A stretch of DNA of 64,000 nt from Bryoerythrophyllum caledonicum (taxonomy: Eukaryota > Streptophyta > Bryopsida > Pottiales > Pottiaceae), in the NCBI GenBank assembly GCA_963971425.1, contig OZ020524.1:17363845-17427844 (forward strand), in the 5' to 3' direction. A program made the translations under genes and the position numbers. Below, piece by piece: positions 10,411 through 22,496 of the stretch. How positions within the stretch are numbered: position 1 is the first letter of the stretch; every line of letters starts with the position of its first letter. The notes below the pieces were generated by a model. That model was not told the DNA's origin. It was given only the letters and a program-made list of their open reading frames with translations, and did not search any database.

Positions 10411-11807
10411 ACTTCTGGAAAAAACATGGCCCAGCACAAAGCACTGCCGCAATACTCGGGCAGTATTGCCAAGAGAGATTGCACAGGTAAGTACTTTTGA
10501 AGTACTGCGGTAGTTCACAAATTTTAATTCCTGCACGCAATGCTCCCAGAGTGTTTGTGTCAATACAAATATTGTATACTTTGTCAAAACATGGCAAAGT
10601 ACCGCGACTGTATATACATTGGATTAGCGCTATCCTTGTGCAAAGTAATCATTACATTGAGACGGTACACGTGCTGTACTTCAGCAGTACTTGCGCAGTA
10701 CTGCTTCATGACTTCTAATTTGCATCCAATGGTTTCAAAAATGATCAATTACGTAGATTTCAAGTTTATGGAATTTGTACATTCAAGCACACTGTTATCT
10801 ATGAATTCATGCGATTTGTATGTACATACTTTGAAGCTTAAAAAACTAGAAATCCGTAGATACTAAATGTGGAACAATGTACATTTTGCCACCCGTATCA
10901 TAACTACTCCATGGAGGCTCTTCACTACATTGCTAAGGATGACGCCCTCGGGAATCTGCATGAAAAGAGCAGTTTAGTGACATGGAGATATTCATGATAT
11001 TGACAGTTTCGAGTTTTGAAGACAACATCTCGGTGCCACATACTAAGAAGACGATGGACGTACTGGTTCTCCAATCTAAGAGAACCCTGGGACTTTGGTG
11101 AGCTGCGTTGATATGGGAGCAGCGGTGGCGCATGTTCTCAGGATGCGTTGCTTTGGTGGCACCCTTACCCTCTGCAGATGTGATTCACATGTTAGTGTTT
11201 GAATCTCTGCTCCGAATATGCGAGTCATGGTTCATATGTTTGGATCTTACCCTGATCGGCAAAGCTAGCCCTCTCAGTCCTCATCTTTGGGTGGACGTCA
11301 ACCCTGCCGGCTTCTCAAACCGAGATGGGGCATAGTTCAGCCCCACCATGCTGCACTTGACGGCAATCATGTTGGATGTCAGAAGAAGGTGAGAAACACA
11401 CTCAAACCAGGAAGAAATCACTGACTGCAAACGGAATCAAGAAAGCCTCGTTGGAAACTAGAAACCTCGCCACCGAGACACCACACCTATCGAAAAGAGC
11501 AAACAAGGGCCATATAATTTTCACCATCCGCTAAATAAAAAACAAGCGCCAAATCAACCTCACAGCAGGTCTCCTTACAAGAAACCTCGGCACCGAAACA
11601 TCATATTTTACAAAAAGAGCGAACAAGCACATAAAATTTTCAACAGAAAAATCAGGCGCCATTTCAACCTCAATAACAAAGATGGCAAGGGAAGTAGACG
11701 TGAGAAACTTACCGCAACTGGCAATGGTGAAGCTTTAGAAAGGTGGCGACGAGGAATTGCAGCAACGATGGTTTGTCGAAACAAAGCTTTCATGATGTTC
11801 AACATAC
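10411..11807. other. Intergenic DNA, no supported gene
   Basis: Bases 10430-10710 repeat GCAGTA(C/T)TGC-type short palindromes. The rest shows only short ORFs. The minus strand below 11808 is where the next pullulanase exon should lie, but I could not find the expected coding sequence. Confidence 0.35.
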
Positions 11808-12571
11808 CCCCAGTTGAAGGCATCAAAGTCCTGGATGGGTGCAATAGCCGCTTGTTGCTCCTCTGAATCAGGTGCACATTTAGACAGCTTCTCCTCATCT
11901 ACAACAATCACAAAAGACTCAAGCGTTTAATAACCTACTGGAGGACATGGTTTTACAGCGATGGAACATGTCCTGTGAGACATACAGGCATGGGTAGAAA
12001 GCTAGTTAAATACAAGTTTGAAGAAAAAATATGTCAGTGATTGAGATCAAAACGTATGAGTCTGCTTGCTTACCCACTGTTTTCCAATTTTCTTTCCTTT
12101 CGTCGACGCTTGAGAAGTCATAGCAGGGGAGCAGGTGAAGGTGGGAGAGCCCTGCTTCAGCCAGTTGCTTCAAGTGGGCCACTCCAGCCGAGTTCTGCAA
12201 AAGGAATTTCACAGGAACGAATGATGAGCATGGCCCATTAGAAAAGGAATTTCTACAACCCGTTCTAGAATCATGTGTACCTTTTGTGTGAAAGCTAAGT
12301 AGCCTCCTGCCGCTGCTGGATCCACGGTCTTGTCTGGAATGCTGCATCCATCCAAAGTCAATACAAAAGAAGATAATGGGATGGTTGAATTCTCGACCTG
12401 AGATTCATCTATTTATCATACCTGAAGTCTCGGATGTGCACCTCATAAATGACAATGTCAGTAAACGAATCAAGCTTGGGCTTCTCCTGTCCCAGACTCG
12501 TCCATCCTTCCGGTGCAAGACGCGCATCTTTCATGTCTAGATTGAGAGTCCGCCCTCCATTGGCAGAAAGC
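11808..12571 (-). pseudogene. Pullulanase / limit dextrinase fragment (four internal exons)
   Basis: Minus-strand exons in reading order: 12571-12422, 12341-12281, 12194-12074, 11898-11808. All junctions are GT/AG and in phase (about 141 codons). The peptide matches the start of the GH13 catalytic part of plant starch-debranching pullulanase: LSANGGRTLNLDM, LAPEGWTSLG, FTDIVIYEVHIRDFS, GGYLAFTQK, NSAGVAHLKQLAEAGLSHLH, LLPCYDFSSVDERKENWK and QDFDAFNWG. Intact enzymes carry several hundred residues before this (carbohydrate-binding and N-terminal domains) and the rest of the barrel after it. Here the 5' side runs into the kinase gene 247 bp away, and no catalytic-residue exons follow. The fragment is therefore probably a truncated duplicate, although its splice sites and frame are intact. 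A full gene elsewhere is expected. Confidence 0.75.
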
Positions 12572-12817
12572 CTGCAAAAACACATCATTCACAAAGAACA
12601 CAACACAATGAGCTGTAAAGATAAGTTTTGACTGAAGCTGCATGACTTCTCGAAGGATGAAAAACTGAGGATAACGGATGAAAAACTGAGGAACAGAAAC
12701 CATCCACACTTGGCACCCACGTTTCATGAGCACAAGACTGATCAAGGAGCTTGATCTTGTGCTTCGGCTTCAACCACCATGTAATCACTCGTCTCCCGCA
12801 TCATCGCACTCATCACC

Positions 12818-15800
12818 ATGGCAGCAGCAGCAGCAGCAGCAGCAGCTGCGCCACCGATGTGCACCACCACCACCGCTGCTGCTGCACCTCCATCACTCCC
12901 TCTGCAGCGCCATGGTAAGGAAAATCCACCTCCTTCTCAACAAGCAGCTTCTCATTTCATCTGGGTTTGGGATGTGTGCTTTTGGAGGGAATTTGAGGTG
13001 AATCAGTGGTGGCAGGAAGATTGAATGGAGTTTCTGCTCCGACATTGCGACTATGTAAGGTTCGGCTTTGAATATAAGCGCTCATCTCCAGCTAATTCTG
13101 AAATTTGAGTGGTGATTCTTTATTTATAGTTTGTTTTTCTCATAAGGGCTTGACGGTTTCTCTTTCCATTTCAAGGTTTTGTCATGAACCTGGCAATGTG
13201 TAACCTCAGAGTGAAGATTAACCTTCAGTTGAATTCCATCAGAGATCCATTATTAGGGTTTGAGTTTGATGCTCTGAGATTGCGACCATGTGGGTGAGCA
13301 ACCTCAGATTAATCTATTGTGTGGAGTTAGTTCAATCAGATGATGGAGTTGCGATTTGAGGTGAGTCACTTTGCAGGACCACCTCGAGGTTTTTCAAGCT
13401 GCTTCAGTTCAGTAGTTGTACGACAAGGTTTGAGTAATCGTGACAATTCAGACGACGAATTCAGAAGGTTGGATTATTCTCTTCATGTTGTTTCCATCTT
13501 GTTAGTATTGCATCTTTGGTTTGGAAATCGTTAAGAGCAGTAAAGTGAGGCAAATATTATACCATGTGTGTTCGACCCTTCTCTCATTTCAAATAAATAA
13601 ATTAGCCCTAAAGAGCTCTCTACATCTATGTACGTATCTATAATGCTCACAAAGAGGAAAAAGGCAGCTAAATTCATGGTACGACATGGCCTCTCTTTCT
13701 ACTTCGAAATTGAGTTTAAAGACCACCAAGCTCTTACATGCTTAAGAAGGATTCTAGTTCAGAGACCACCAAGCTCTTTGTGAGGAAAGAGTAGCATTGT
13801 GAATTAAAAGAGGTGAAACTTTGGGTGACTTTGCAGATTACTGTAGTATTGCATCTTTGTATTTTTGGGAAATCTACTGAGATAGTGTTGCATTCCTTTG
13901 TACATTTGAGAGGATTTGGGAAGACCTGAATGATCTTGTTGTGGTGTTACAGAGGGGATGAAGCAGTGCAGGACGAGTTGTGGCTGGAGAGGTTCCCCAG
14001 CTACGGCGTGATTCACAGGAATGGCGATGTGGTGGCTGGGAAGTACACCATCACGGGGGTGTTCGGGCAGGGCGCCATGGGGGTCACCTATGAGGCTGAA
14101 CGAGACGACGGTGAAGTTGTAGCACTGAAAGCCATGTCCCTACGCAACATGAAGGGATGGAAGGTTTGTTATGCTCTTGTTTATGCTCTTTTCAGTAAGA
14201 TCAACCCCGCTTTTGGTACATAACACTACCACCTGATAGCTGGAAGAGCTTGGTGGTCCCTCAACTAGATGTCAATGAAAGAGCTAGTTTTAGATGCCCT
14301 TTGTGAATGATTCAGAAGGAGAGGTCATGATGTACCATGAATCTTAGCTGCCTTTTTCCTCGTTGAGCTGATTACAGACATTGAAAGCTATTTAGGTGTC
14401 TTTGTCTTACTTTACAAGTGACCGGTCATTGTTGGTTTGCTCAGGAGCTTGATCTATTTGAGAGAGAGGCGAGAGTGCTCAAGTCGCTGGACCATCCTGG
14501 TATTCCTGCCTACATCGATTATTTTGAGGTTTGTGAATGTCTTTTGGGGATTGTTAATCAGCTTGCTCTTGATGTAGGGGATGAGTCACGACATATCATC
14601 ATGTTATGTTTTTTTTTCTTGGCTCAGGTGGACACAGATGTAGACCGTATCTTCTACATAGCACAAAGGGCTGCCAAGGGGAAGTCGTTGGAAGAGCTAG
14701 TGACAGGCGGATGGCGCGTCTCTGAGGAGAAAGTCAAACGCATTGCATTGGAGGTGAGGGTTATTTGAAGGCAAGGATTATATTCGAGTTATTATTATTC
14801 CGTTGAGCTAAAACCTAGGGATCGGGTGTTTGGAGGACAGATTCTTGCCGTGTTGGAGTATCTTGGCGACTTGCGACCTGCTGTTATTCACAGAGACATC
14901 AAGGTGACCATGTGTTATGTGAAGATGTCTTTCTTATTCTTGCGATTATGACAAGTTTCTGACTGTCTCGAGCTTCGATTTATTGATTCCTGAGTATTTA
15001 TCAGAATGAAACATCTATGAAACTAGCACTTGATTGTTCTCAGCCAGAGAATATTATATTGGACGAAGGGACGGGATATGTGAACGTTGTGGACTTTGGG
15101 GCAGTGCAAGATGTGGCTTCTTCAACACTGATAGGCAGCACAGTTGTGGGCACGGTGCGGTTTTCTTGCTCTGAATGAGGTCTTCTTCTACCTCTCCCTC
15201 AATTGAATGCGCATTATTCTTTGTGCCCCTTCGATAAATACAGCTTTGATGTGAAAACTACCTGGGATTCGCCACAGTTCTGACCTTTGAGATAATCAGC
15301 AAATGGTAGTGGAAGTCAATGCGTATTTGGATACCAAATCAGGAATCATTTTCCAGGGTGATGATATTTGTGATGGTCGCCTCAGTATGGCTACATGGCC
15401 CCGGAGCAGTTTCAGAACAGGGCAACTCTTCAGACAGACCTTTATGGACTCGGCGGTACCATGCTGTACATGCTTTCCGGACGTCCTCCTTCATACTTTC
15501 CTCAGGTTCGTATGATTCTGTTTTGAAGTGTAAAAATAGTATTTGGCTGTTTTCGAGTCTGTGTAAAGTAAGATTGAGTATTCTCAAGAGTCAGCTTTAT
15601 GCAAGACAGAGGCGTTTGAAGGTGGAGTTTCGGGAACTTGTGACCATGAGTGATGGTCTTGCTAATGTCGTGGATCGACTTCTGGAGCCTGCGCCAGAAG
15701 ACCGCTTTCAGGTAATTCGGAATCCACCTCAAAACCACAGATCTTGCAATCTGGAAGAAGATAATTATGTGAAAGAGAGGGTGGCCCCATTCTATACGTC

Positions 15801-17293
15801 AATTTGGTTACTCTTAAACAAGAACTAGTATCAAGATGAACACTGGTGGCCACTCAGTGCTTTATATTTATCATATTGTAAGATGTGACACCAATCTGAA
15901 TGTGTATTTTATTGTGGTAAAAAGTTGACCAATGTTCTGGATGGAATACCTTGAGTTCTATGTAACTCACACTTGTTTTGTGCAGTCTGCAAGTCAGGTG
16001 ATTCATGTCCTTCAGGATGACAAATATTCAGTGTCCTCTGAGAAATTAGCTCGAAATTTTCAGCAGAGAAGTACTGTCCGGAGACCGGCCGACACTCAAG
16101 TGGTAAGCATCTGGTGGCTATTTAATACTCATGTTTCTGTCTGAATGATTTTATTATGTTGTAGGACTGCAATTGTTGGTGGGAGCACCTTCAGTGTTGA
16201 TACAGATTGTTTCTAGTGTGCCCCTCAGTGCTTTCTGTGTGAAAAGATCATCTTCTTGTAAAAAAACATCCAAGTTTTGTAAGCGTTTCATGGAATGCAG
16301 AAGTTGAGAAGAACAAGTGACAAGCTGGAGGTAGAGATCCCAGCGAATGGGCTCACACAAGAGACAGCGGAGAGTGGAGCATTCACTGTGGTAGGTCTGG
16401 CGTTTCTGGCCAAGACGAATAATTATATAAGTTCCCCCTAATATTTGACATAGGAGCTTCCGAAACTCGGTTGGGGATCATGTGTGCTCTCTTGTGTGTC
16501 AGGCTTGGAATGCGTTTGTAGCAGTGTGGACGCGCTCAGCAATTGTAGGAGGCGGCCCAATTTTTGCTGCATTTTCTCTCCCTTTCTGGTTTGTAGGTCT
16601 CAGGTAAGTCCTGAACTTCAATCACTTCTTGTATCAGCAGCCCCGTTATGTTGGGCTGACCTGATGTTCCATTTGCAGGCTGGCCAAGAGAACTCTATTC
16701 AGTACAGCAGTCGCCATTCGCTTGGAGTTTGAGGGTCCCCGGTTTGCTATTGAGTGGAGCATTGGAAAGGTGTGGAAGAAGCAAGTGGTTGGGGAGGTTC
16801 AGAACATACAGTCTGTTGATATCATGGAGGAGGAAGTGCAGGTATTGTCCAACCCCTATTTAGTACAAATATCATTCCGGAGTTCCTTCTTTAGCCACCC
16901 AAAGTTTTAATAAGGAACCCCCTCTTTTGCCTGCTCTTTCCTCACTCTCAGTAGAAGACACTTTGGTGGTCTCAATCAATGCAAGAACCTGGTGGTTTTT
17001 AAGTCAAAGTAGTTCTAACCATCTCCAAAAAAGAATTTGCGTGAGGTAAGATCACCTCTAAATATTTGGGTGTAACTCTAGCTGTAATGAGTTACGAAAC
17101 TCACCTTTTTTGCTCCATGGAAAATCGGTTGCAGGATCCTGATCAGGGCTACGACAAACGCCTTGCAAAAGCAGCTTTCTTGATGGAAGGCAAGAGGCAA
17201 CATGTCTTTGGATCTGCACTCCAGCCGGAGGAGCTCGAATGGCTGGTTTCAGAAATCAGGTCACAGTTACACCTCCCCAGTTTACCCTCTTGA
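12818..17293 (+). CDS. Cyanobacterial-type Ser/Thr protein kinase with C-terminal membrane segment, probably plastidial
   Basis: Fourteen exons: 12818-12914, 13377-13467, 13953-14163, 14445-14528, 14628-14753, 14841-14903, 15044-15154, 15386-15505, 15595-15711, 15986-16102, 16301-16390, 16503-16603, 16679-16841, 17135-17293. Phases agree and give 549 aa. Residues 1-60 are rich in Ala/Ser/Pro/Arg (poly-Ala run, then RGFSSCFSSVVVRQG), like a chloroplast transit peptide. The kinase domain covers about 92-345: glycine loop GQGAMG (101-106), Lys122 in VALKA, HRDIKPEN with Asp222, DFG Asp241 and APEQ at 266-269. LSGRPPS and LEPAPEDRF are typical of cyanobacterial kinases. Residues about 410-442 (AWNAFVAVW...FSLPFWFVGL) form a membrane segment or hairpin, followed by a ~105-residue tail. 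It should phosphorylate Ser/Thr; the substrate is unknown. Exons 1-2 rest on splice logic only; exon 9 could start 6 bp earlier. Confidence 0.85.
12820..12846 (+). repeat. GCA trinucleotide repeat in kinase exon 1
   Basis: Nine nearly pure GCA/GCT units give the poly-Ala run directly after the initiator Met. Repeat length may vary between individuals. Confidence 0.7.
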
Positions 17294-17956
17294 TCCCCTC
17301 TTGCTTCATCCATAACATTCAGTAGCTGGCTCCTTTGTGATGAGTTGTATCGTATGATTCTCTTTCTACTGTAGATCACAATTTGATGGAGCCCACATTT
17401 TATTGTTTATGTCAACTAACAAGCAGTTATGTCGTTAAAAATAATAAAAAAATCCTCTGACCTGGCAAGCATCTCACATTGGTCTCATCGAAGCAGACCT
17501 TAACTGGTACCTTTCTCGCACATGTGTCCAAAAGCAGTCTTTTTTTAAAACTACTTACCTTGGATTGTTCACCACTGTAGAGTGTTAAGTTGTTGTTCGT
17601 CATATTCAAGGTTGGTAGTTGGGTGATCTCTTTGCATCCGTGCCTTGTACTGAGCGTTGGAATGCATACCAAACTCACTGAATGTACTTTGATTTGGTCG
17701 CTCAAGGAAAGCCAGGCTTGGGAGTGATGGAGCCTTGGCAACCTATAGAAGCAGCTGATCCATCAACGTTATCGCTTTCTTCTTTAATTGTCCTTATCTG
17801 ACTTCGAGTACCAAAAAGCAGCTGGTTTCACCTGCCATGTGTACATGTAGGACCAATGAAGATTCGATCTCCCACATTCTTCCATCTCAAAGATCTAGCG
17901 TGGCGTTTGATAAAACCGATGTGTAAGGAATGTGCACTCTAAACCGTTTTTCTTCC
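17294..17956. other. 3' region of the kinase gene
   Basis: Non-coding as far as I can see. AATAAAAAAAT at about 17443 could serve as a poly(A) signal. Confidence 0.35.
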
Positions 17957-18118
17957 CTTAACCCTTACTGGCAGTCGGGAACCGTATATACAGGACCCGT
18001 ATTTTACTCTATAGAATACAGAGAATGTATTAAATTTTAGCAAGACTTACACCTTTGGATTGAAGAATCTTCAATTAAAATCTATCTTTTGCACCTTGTG
18101 ACGTTCAAGGATTAAAGA
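17957..18118 (-). repeat. Dispersed repeat family R, partial reverse copy
   Basis: TTAACCCTTACTGGCAGTC, GGGAACCGTATATACAGGAC, TAGCAAGACTTACACCTTTG and GATTGAAGAATCTTCAATTA match the complements of family-R copies at 9.3-10.4 kb. It ends at GACGTTCAAGGATTAAAG. Confidence 0.65.
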
Positions 18119-19200
18119 ATCTTTCCATTCATGCATAGCTTTTAAGCGTTCTACAAAACGACTCCTTAACCTTCCAAACAATACTTTAAATATTTTAAAA
18201 TACATCCATATTTTAAAGATCTAAAATTTTCTATACATTTGTCTCACATGGTGGTTTGGGAATAGAAACCATTTCTTTGAGACAAACTCTTGGCTTTGTT
18301 CTCTTTCATATCTCCATTTCCACTCCCAAACATTATTTATATATACTCATTAGACCTGTGTCGTCCCCGGCATACCTCCAAGATCATGTGTCGTGCCTAA
18401 CTTTTGGTGTCACATGGTATCACATGTTTTCTTAAAACAAAGGGATAATTACTTAATTTTTCCAGTACACTTGGATCCTACAAGTTGTGCCTAAATGTGG
18501 ATAACAAGTAAAAGTACAAATCATTCCATTCCTAGTGTGGATTAATTCCAAAATATGTAATAATGAAATGAAAAATTCCACTTCAAAACTTGATAACCAA
18601 AAACAATAAGCTGCAGGAATGTGTGGGTTCCCCTCTCACTTTGTTTCACTTAGAGTAAGAGATTGATATCCTTTAACCCCTCCTGGTGCAAAGGGATGTG
18701 TGGCTTCCCCTCTCACTTTGAACTACATTTTCGTGCATTCAAAAATAAATAGATGAAATCAATGTCCTTTGATAAGAAATCAATCATGAAAAATTTCTCA
18801 AATTCACGGTCAACTACCCTACATAGTGGTCAGTTTTGTACATAATAAATTCAAAATCAAGGTTGTCCAAAGTTTTTGGAGATTCAAGAGATTTGTGAGA
18901 TACCCATCCAAAGCCTAGGCAATATCCATTGATTCCCATTGTGTCCGAACCACTACGTTGTGGAAAATTAATTCGTTCGGCAGGTAGTGTCCGAAAGTGA
19001 CCACTTCGTACGATATGTGGATGCTTAGACATCTAAGGATCAGAACATTAGCAACCGTATACCGCTCCAAAAAAATAAAAACGGTAATTCACATCCTAGC
19101 GGGAATAAGTCCCCCAGAACAGGATCCAGCACAGAAAGAGAACCCCACATCCGACCGTCCGTGCATCAACGGCCCAGATCCTCTCCCACCCCCAAAGCCA
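18119..19200. other. Intergenic DNA upstream of BCCP
   Basis: No gene seen. A 23-bp near-repeat (ATGTGTGG, then TTCCCCTCTCACTTTG) occurs at about 18619 and 18697. The 3' end probably contains the BCCP promoter. Confidence 0.35.
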
Positions 19201-19206
19201 AAACAG

Positions 19207-19240
19207 CACACACTCTCTCTCTCTCTCACTCTCTTTCTAG
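19207..19240 (+). promoter_or_regulatory. CT-rich tract in the probable BCCP 5' leader
   Basis: A CACTCTCTCTCTCTCTCACTC run lies about 210-235 bp upstream of the BCCP start. Such pyrimidine tracts are common in plant core promoters and 5' leaders; its role here is inferred from position only. Confidence 0.4.
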
Positions 19241-19443
19241 CTGAAGAGAACGACACTGACCACCTCCCGCGGAGGAACCGAGGCCGCCCTTTCCTTGCTC
19301 ACACCTCCATCGCCCCCGCGTGCCCTCCTCATTCTTCACCTCACGCCTCTCCTCGCATTGCCTTCTCCCGCCTCGTCTTCCCATCACTTCCTGAGGTGAA
19401 GCTTCGCGAGAGTTCTTTTGGTTTCGGAGTGCGAGGGGGAGTG

Positions 19444-21337
19444 ATGGCGATGGCATCGACGGCGGGCGTGGGCGTGGCGAGCGTGCAGAGCTGGAATGCG
19501 ACGCGGAAGGTGGAGACCTCGTTCTCCTCGCGCCTCTCGTTCTTCGGCGCCGGCGTTGATCGCTTCGTCCTGCGCGCCTCCAATGTAAGGGTTTATGGTT
19601 GAAGGCGCTTTCTGGTTTTGAAGAGTTCTTTGTTTGGTTGTTCGGGTTTTGAACAATTGTGCGGCGCTGGCAGGGATCTGGACCTCGGACTACTGTGGCG
19701 AGCGTTGTGAATGAGGTGGGTGCCAATGCCGTAGCCCTAACTGGTTGTGAGAGGTTGTGCGGGAGTTTGTGATTTAGAATCTGGAGTTTGATGGCAGGTT
19801 GCGGTGGACGGGTCCTCCAACAACACGTCCACCAAGTTCGAGGCGCCGCCTGCGGTTCAGGAGAAGCCTGCTGCCGCGGAGTCGTCGACGTCCGCAATCG
19901 CGTCCGCCGCGTCTGTGTTCATGGCGGATGTTGCCAACTTGATCAAGTATGAGTGGCTTTCTTGCTTTCTGGCTTTCTTTTTGATAATGTGATTTGTGAG
20001 GTTTAGCCTGGTATTGGTAGCGTGTGTGTGTTCTTTGTTTGTTTTCCTTTTTCGTTCTCCGGGTAAAGTGATTTTTGAAGTTCAAGGTAGTGGATCAAGC
20101 ATGTGCGGTCTTTTTATTCGTTTTTGCCTAGCAGTGTGATTTTTGAGGTTTGGAATGGATTTAGTGTGGTTGATCAAGTATGTGCGGTGGTTTTGTTCGT
20201 TGTCCTTTCAGGTAATGTGATAGGTCTCGGTTTGGTGTGTTTTTTTCCTGGTAGTGTTTGGAGTGTGAAGTTTGGTCTGGACTTGGCGTGAAATTTTGAT
20301 TTTGGATTCCGTGATTTTGGATCGCAGGCTTGTGGACTCGAGGGACATTGTGGAGTTGGAGCTGAAGCAGAAGGACTACGAGCTGGTGATTCGTAAGAAG
20401 GAGGCCCTGCCGCCTGCGCCGCAGCAATCCTCCCCTGGTCCTCACGTCATGGCGCACACCATGTTCCCGGGGTACCAGCAGCCCCAGGCGCAGCCGGTTG
20501 AGGAGGCGCCCTCTGCCCCCGCCGTCGCTCCTGCTGCCCCCGCCCCAGTTCCTGATGCCATTCCTTTGGCTGCCGAGCACCCGCCCATGCTCTCCCCCAT
20601 GGCTGGCACCTTCTACAAGTGCCCTGGCCCCGGTGAACCACCGTATGTCAAGGTTTGTGAAGCAGACCATCTCTTATCTTTTCTTTTCACCATATGTGAA
20701 GGTGTCAGAGTGCATACTATCCCTCGTCTTCTGTATTGGTTGTGCTCTTGTTTTTTCACCATAAAAAAAGGAGACTATCCACTGGATTTTACACCTGTAG
20801 ACTGTCTCAGTGGTCGTAAATGCTGTAATTCTGATCTTGTAGCATTCTGACAATATGTTGTTGGTGATCTTGCAGGTTGGGGACAAGGTTACCAAGGGTC
20901 AAGTTGTCTGTATTGTGGAAGCCATGAAGTTGATGAACGAGATTGAGGTATGTCATTTTTATTATGTTATGTTATCTTGTTTTGTTGTATGGACGTGAGA
21001 CAGCTTCTTAGGTTAAGGATGGTATCGATCAAATTCATTCTTTTATTTAAACACGGCCAGTCTTCTGAAGCTTTTTCCCCTTTTTTTCCAGGCTGACCAA
21101 TCAGGGACAATCGTTGAAATTCTGGCCGATGACGGAAAGCCCGTGTCTATGGAGAGTGTATGTACCTTTACCTTCATATCCTCATTTTTCCTCTTAATAC
21201 CTGAATAGTATTTTCCATGTTTATTGCGTTTTGGTGTCCAATTTGTGAAGGTCAGTACTGCAATTGTTGTAACCTGATTCTTCTTTTGTGGTTTTTTTTG
21301 TTTACTTGTGCAGCCTCTTTATGTCATCAAGCCTTGA
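19444..21337 (+). CDS. BCCP: Biotin carboxyl carrier protein of chloroplast acetyl-CoA carboxylase
   Basis: Seven exons: 19444-19584, 19674-19715, 19798-19946, 20328-20652, 20876-20947, 21092-21157, 21314-21337. Phases agree and give 272 aa. The first ~60 residues (MAMASTAGVGVASVQSWNAT..., Ser/Arg/Ala-rich) look like a transit peptide. A helix with LVDSRDIVELELKQKDYELV follows, then a Pro/Ala-rich linker, and the C-terminal biotinyl domain (from about 195: SPMAGTFYKCPGPG). The biotin site is EAMKLMNEIE with Lys237. Family knowledge: in the plastid, biotin carboxylase carboxylates this biotin and carboxyltransferase passes the carboxyl to acetyl-CoA, giving malonyl-CoA for fatty-acid synthesis. 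Length fits plant BCCP (about 250-280 aa). Exon 7 encodes only the last seven residues. An upstream-extended frame exists in the leader, but the ATG at 19444 fits a transit-peptide start. Confidence 0.95.
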
Positions 21338-22270
21338 AGACCATCAGAGCGGCATTTAGCATGATCAACATTTGCTTGGGAGAGGGATCAGTCTAGCATC
21401 TTACTGTAGTGTAATTAGCGCTAGATTCAAACGTGAGCGTTCCATAGTAGTAGCAATAGTAGAAGTTAATGTCAAATTTCTGACACATAGAGAAGGTACA
21501 GGTTCACGAGTTGTTGATTGGAGGAGCGTGCCTTCGTTCCCGTATTGGCCGTCTTTGACGATAGCTCCTTTTGCTTTGATTAGCGCTGGATTGATAAAGA
21601 GGTAAAGTTGGCGACTGCTGAAAAATCATCATCATCCTTCTGACGCATTTGTGTGTGTATGTGTACTATCCCACAGCCAAATGAAGCTGCAGCAAGTTGC
21701 GTGCCAGCTCTTCAACCATCCGGTCTTTGCTTCATCCAAGGTTCATTTCTTCGTTCTTTGAATCAGTGAATTCGTTGTCGATCAGCAAATGTTTTCTCTT
21801 TTTGGGTCAGAAATCAATCTTTTGTTCCACGTTTTTTGTATCCCCTCTGCCTTCAGGTTCTTTGGCGCCTTGCCATAAGAACCAGCCCTGCCTTCAGAGG
21901 ATCGCCTGGCCAGTTCCAGAAGTGCTGATCTTGTCTGAACTATCACTGTGGAGGGATATGAATTGGCCCACTCTTCTCCCCTGATGCTGTCCTCTGATAA
22001 TTGATTTCATCTGCTAGTCATTCTACTTGTCTTCTCTTGGATGTTGGTCGGGTGGGATTAGCAACTACAACTACGATTCTTAGTTGAGAGATAGTCCTAA
22101 GTCATAAATCATGCTAAATTTACTACAGGCTACAGTATCAATCATTCTCTGCATTTATGAGTCACTGTATGATGGTATCATTTTTCATCTATTTACTGTA
22201 CAGTACATGGCTTTGTTTGTACTACCGTAGTACGCTGATGCGTAGAAGTTGCTTCTACAGTAAATGTTCT
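21338..22270. other. BCCP 3' region and intergenic DNA
   Basis: Follows the BCCP stop. The first ~600 bp are less AT-rich and probably include the 3' UTR. Short open frames at 21372-21605 and 21697-21984 lack recognisable features. Confidence 0.35.
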
Positions 22271-22274
22271 TCAG

Positions 22275-22494
22275 TACACTAAAATTGAGAATTAGTGTAA
22301 CCACACTAATTAATTTGTAAATGCTATAAGTTTTTACTTTAGATGTAGGTTTTTACTACGAGCACATCTATTGATACTATTCAACGAGGGGAATCATTGT
22401 AAACATCGTTGGTAAAAAAAATCATCACAAGTAAAAACTTATTAACATTTTAGATCATTTACTGTGCTTAACACTAATTCTCAATTTTAGTGTA
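22275..22494. mobile_element. 220-bp MITE with perfect 24-bp inverted repeats
   Basis: The left arm starts TACACTAAAATTGAGAATTA (22275-22298). The right arm (22471-22494) is its exact complement. The outermost TA on both sides can be read as a TA target duplication, which fits a Tc1/mariner-derived (Stowaway-like) MITE. There is no coding sequence inside. Confidence 0.8.
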
Positions 22495-22496
22495 AT

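Noticed and set aside
14928-14960. Possible tRNA or other structured RNA genes in the window
   Set aside because: I saw no cloverleaf with A and B boxes anywhere I looked, but a systematic tRNA scan was not possible by eye.
18997-19443. N-terminal extension of the BCCP frame upstream of 19444
   Set aside because: The open frame covers the promoter and CT-rich leader; the ATG at 19444 gives a normal transit peptide and family length.
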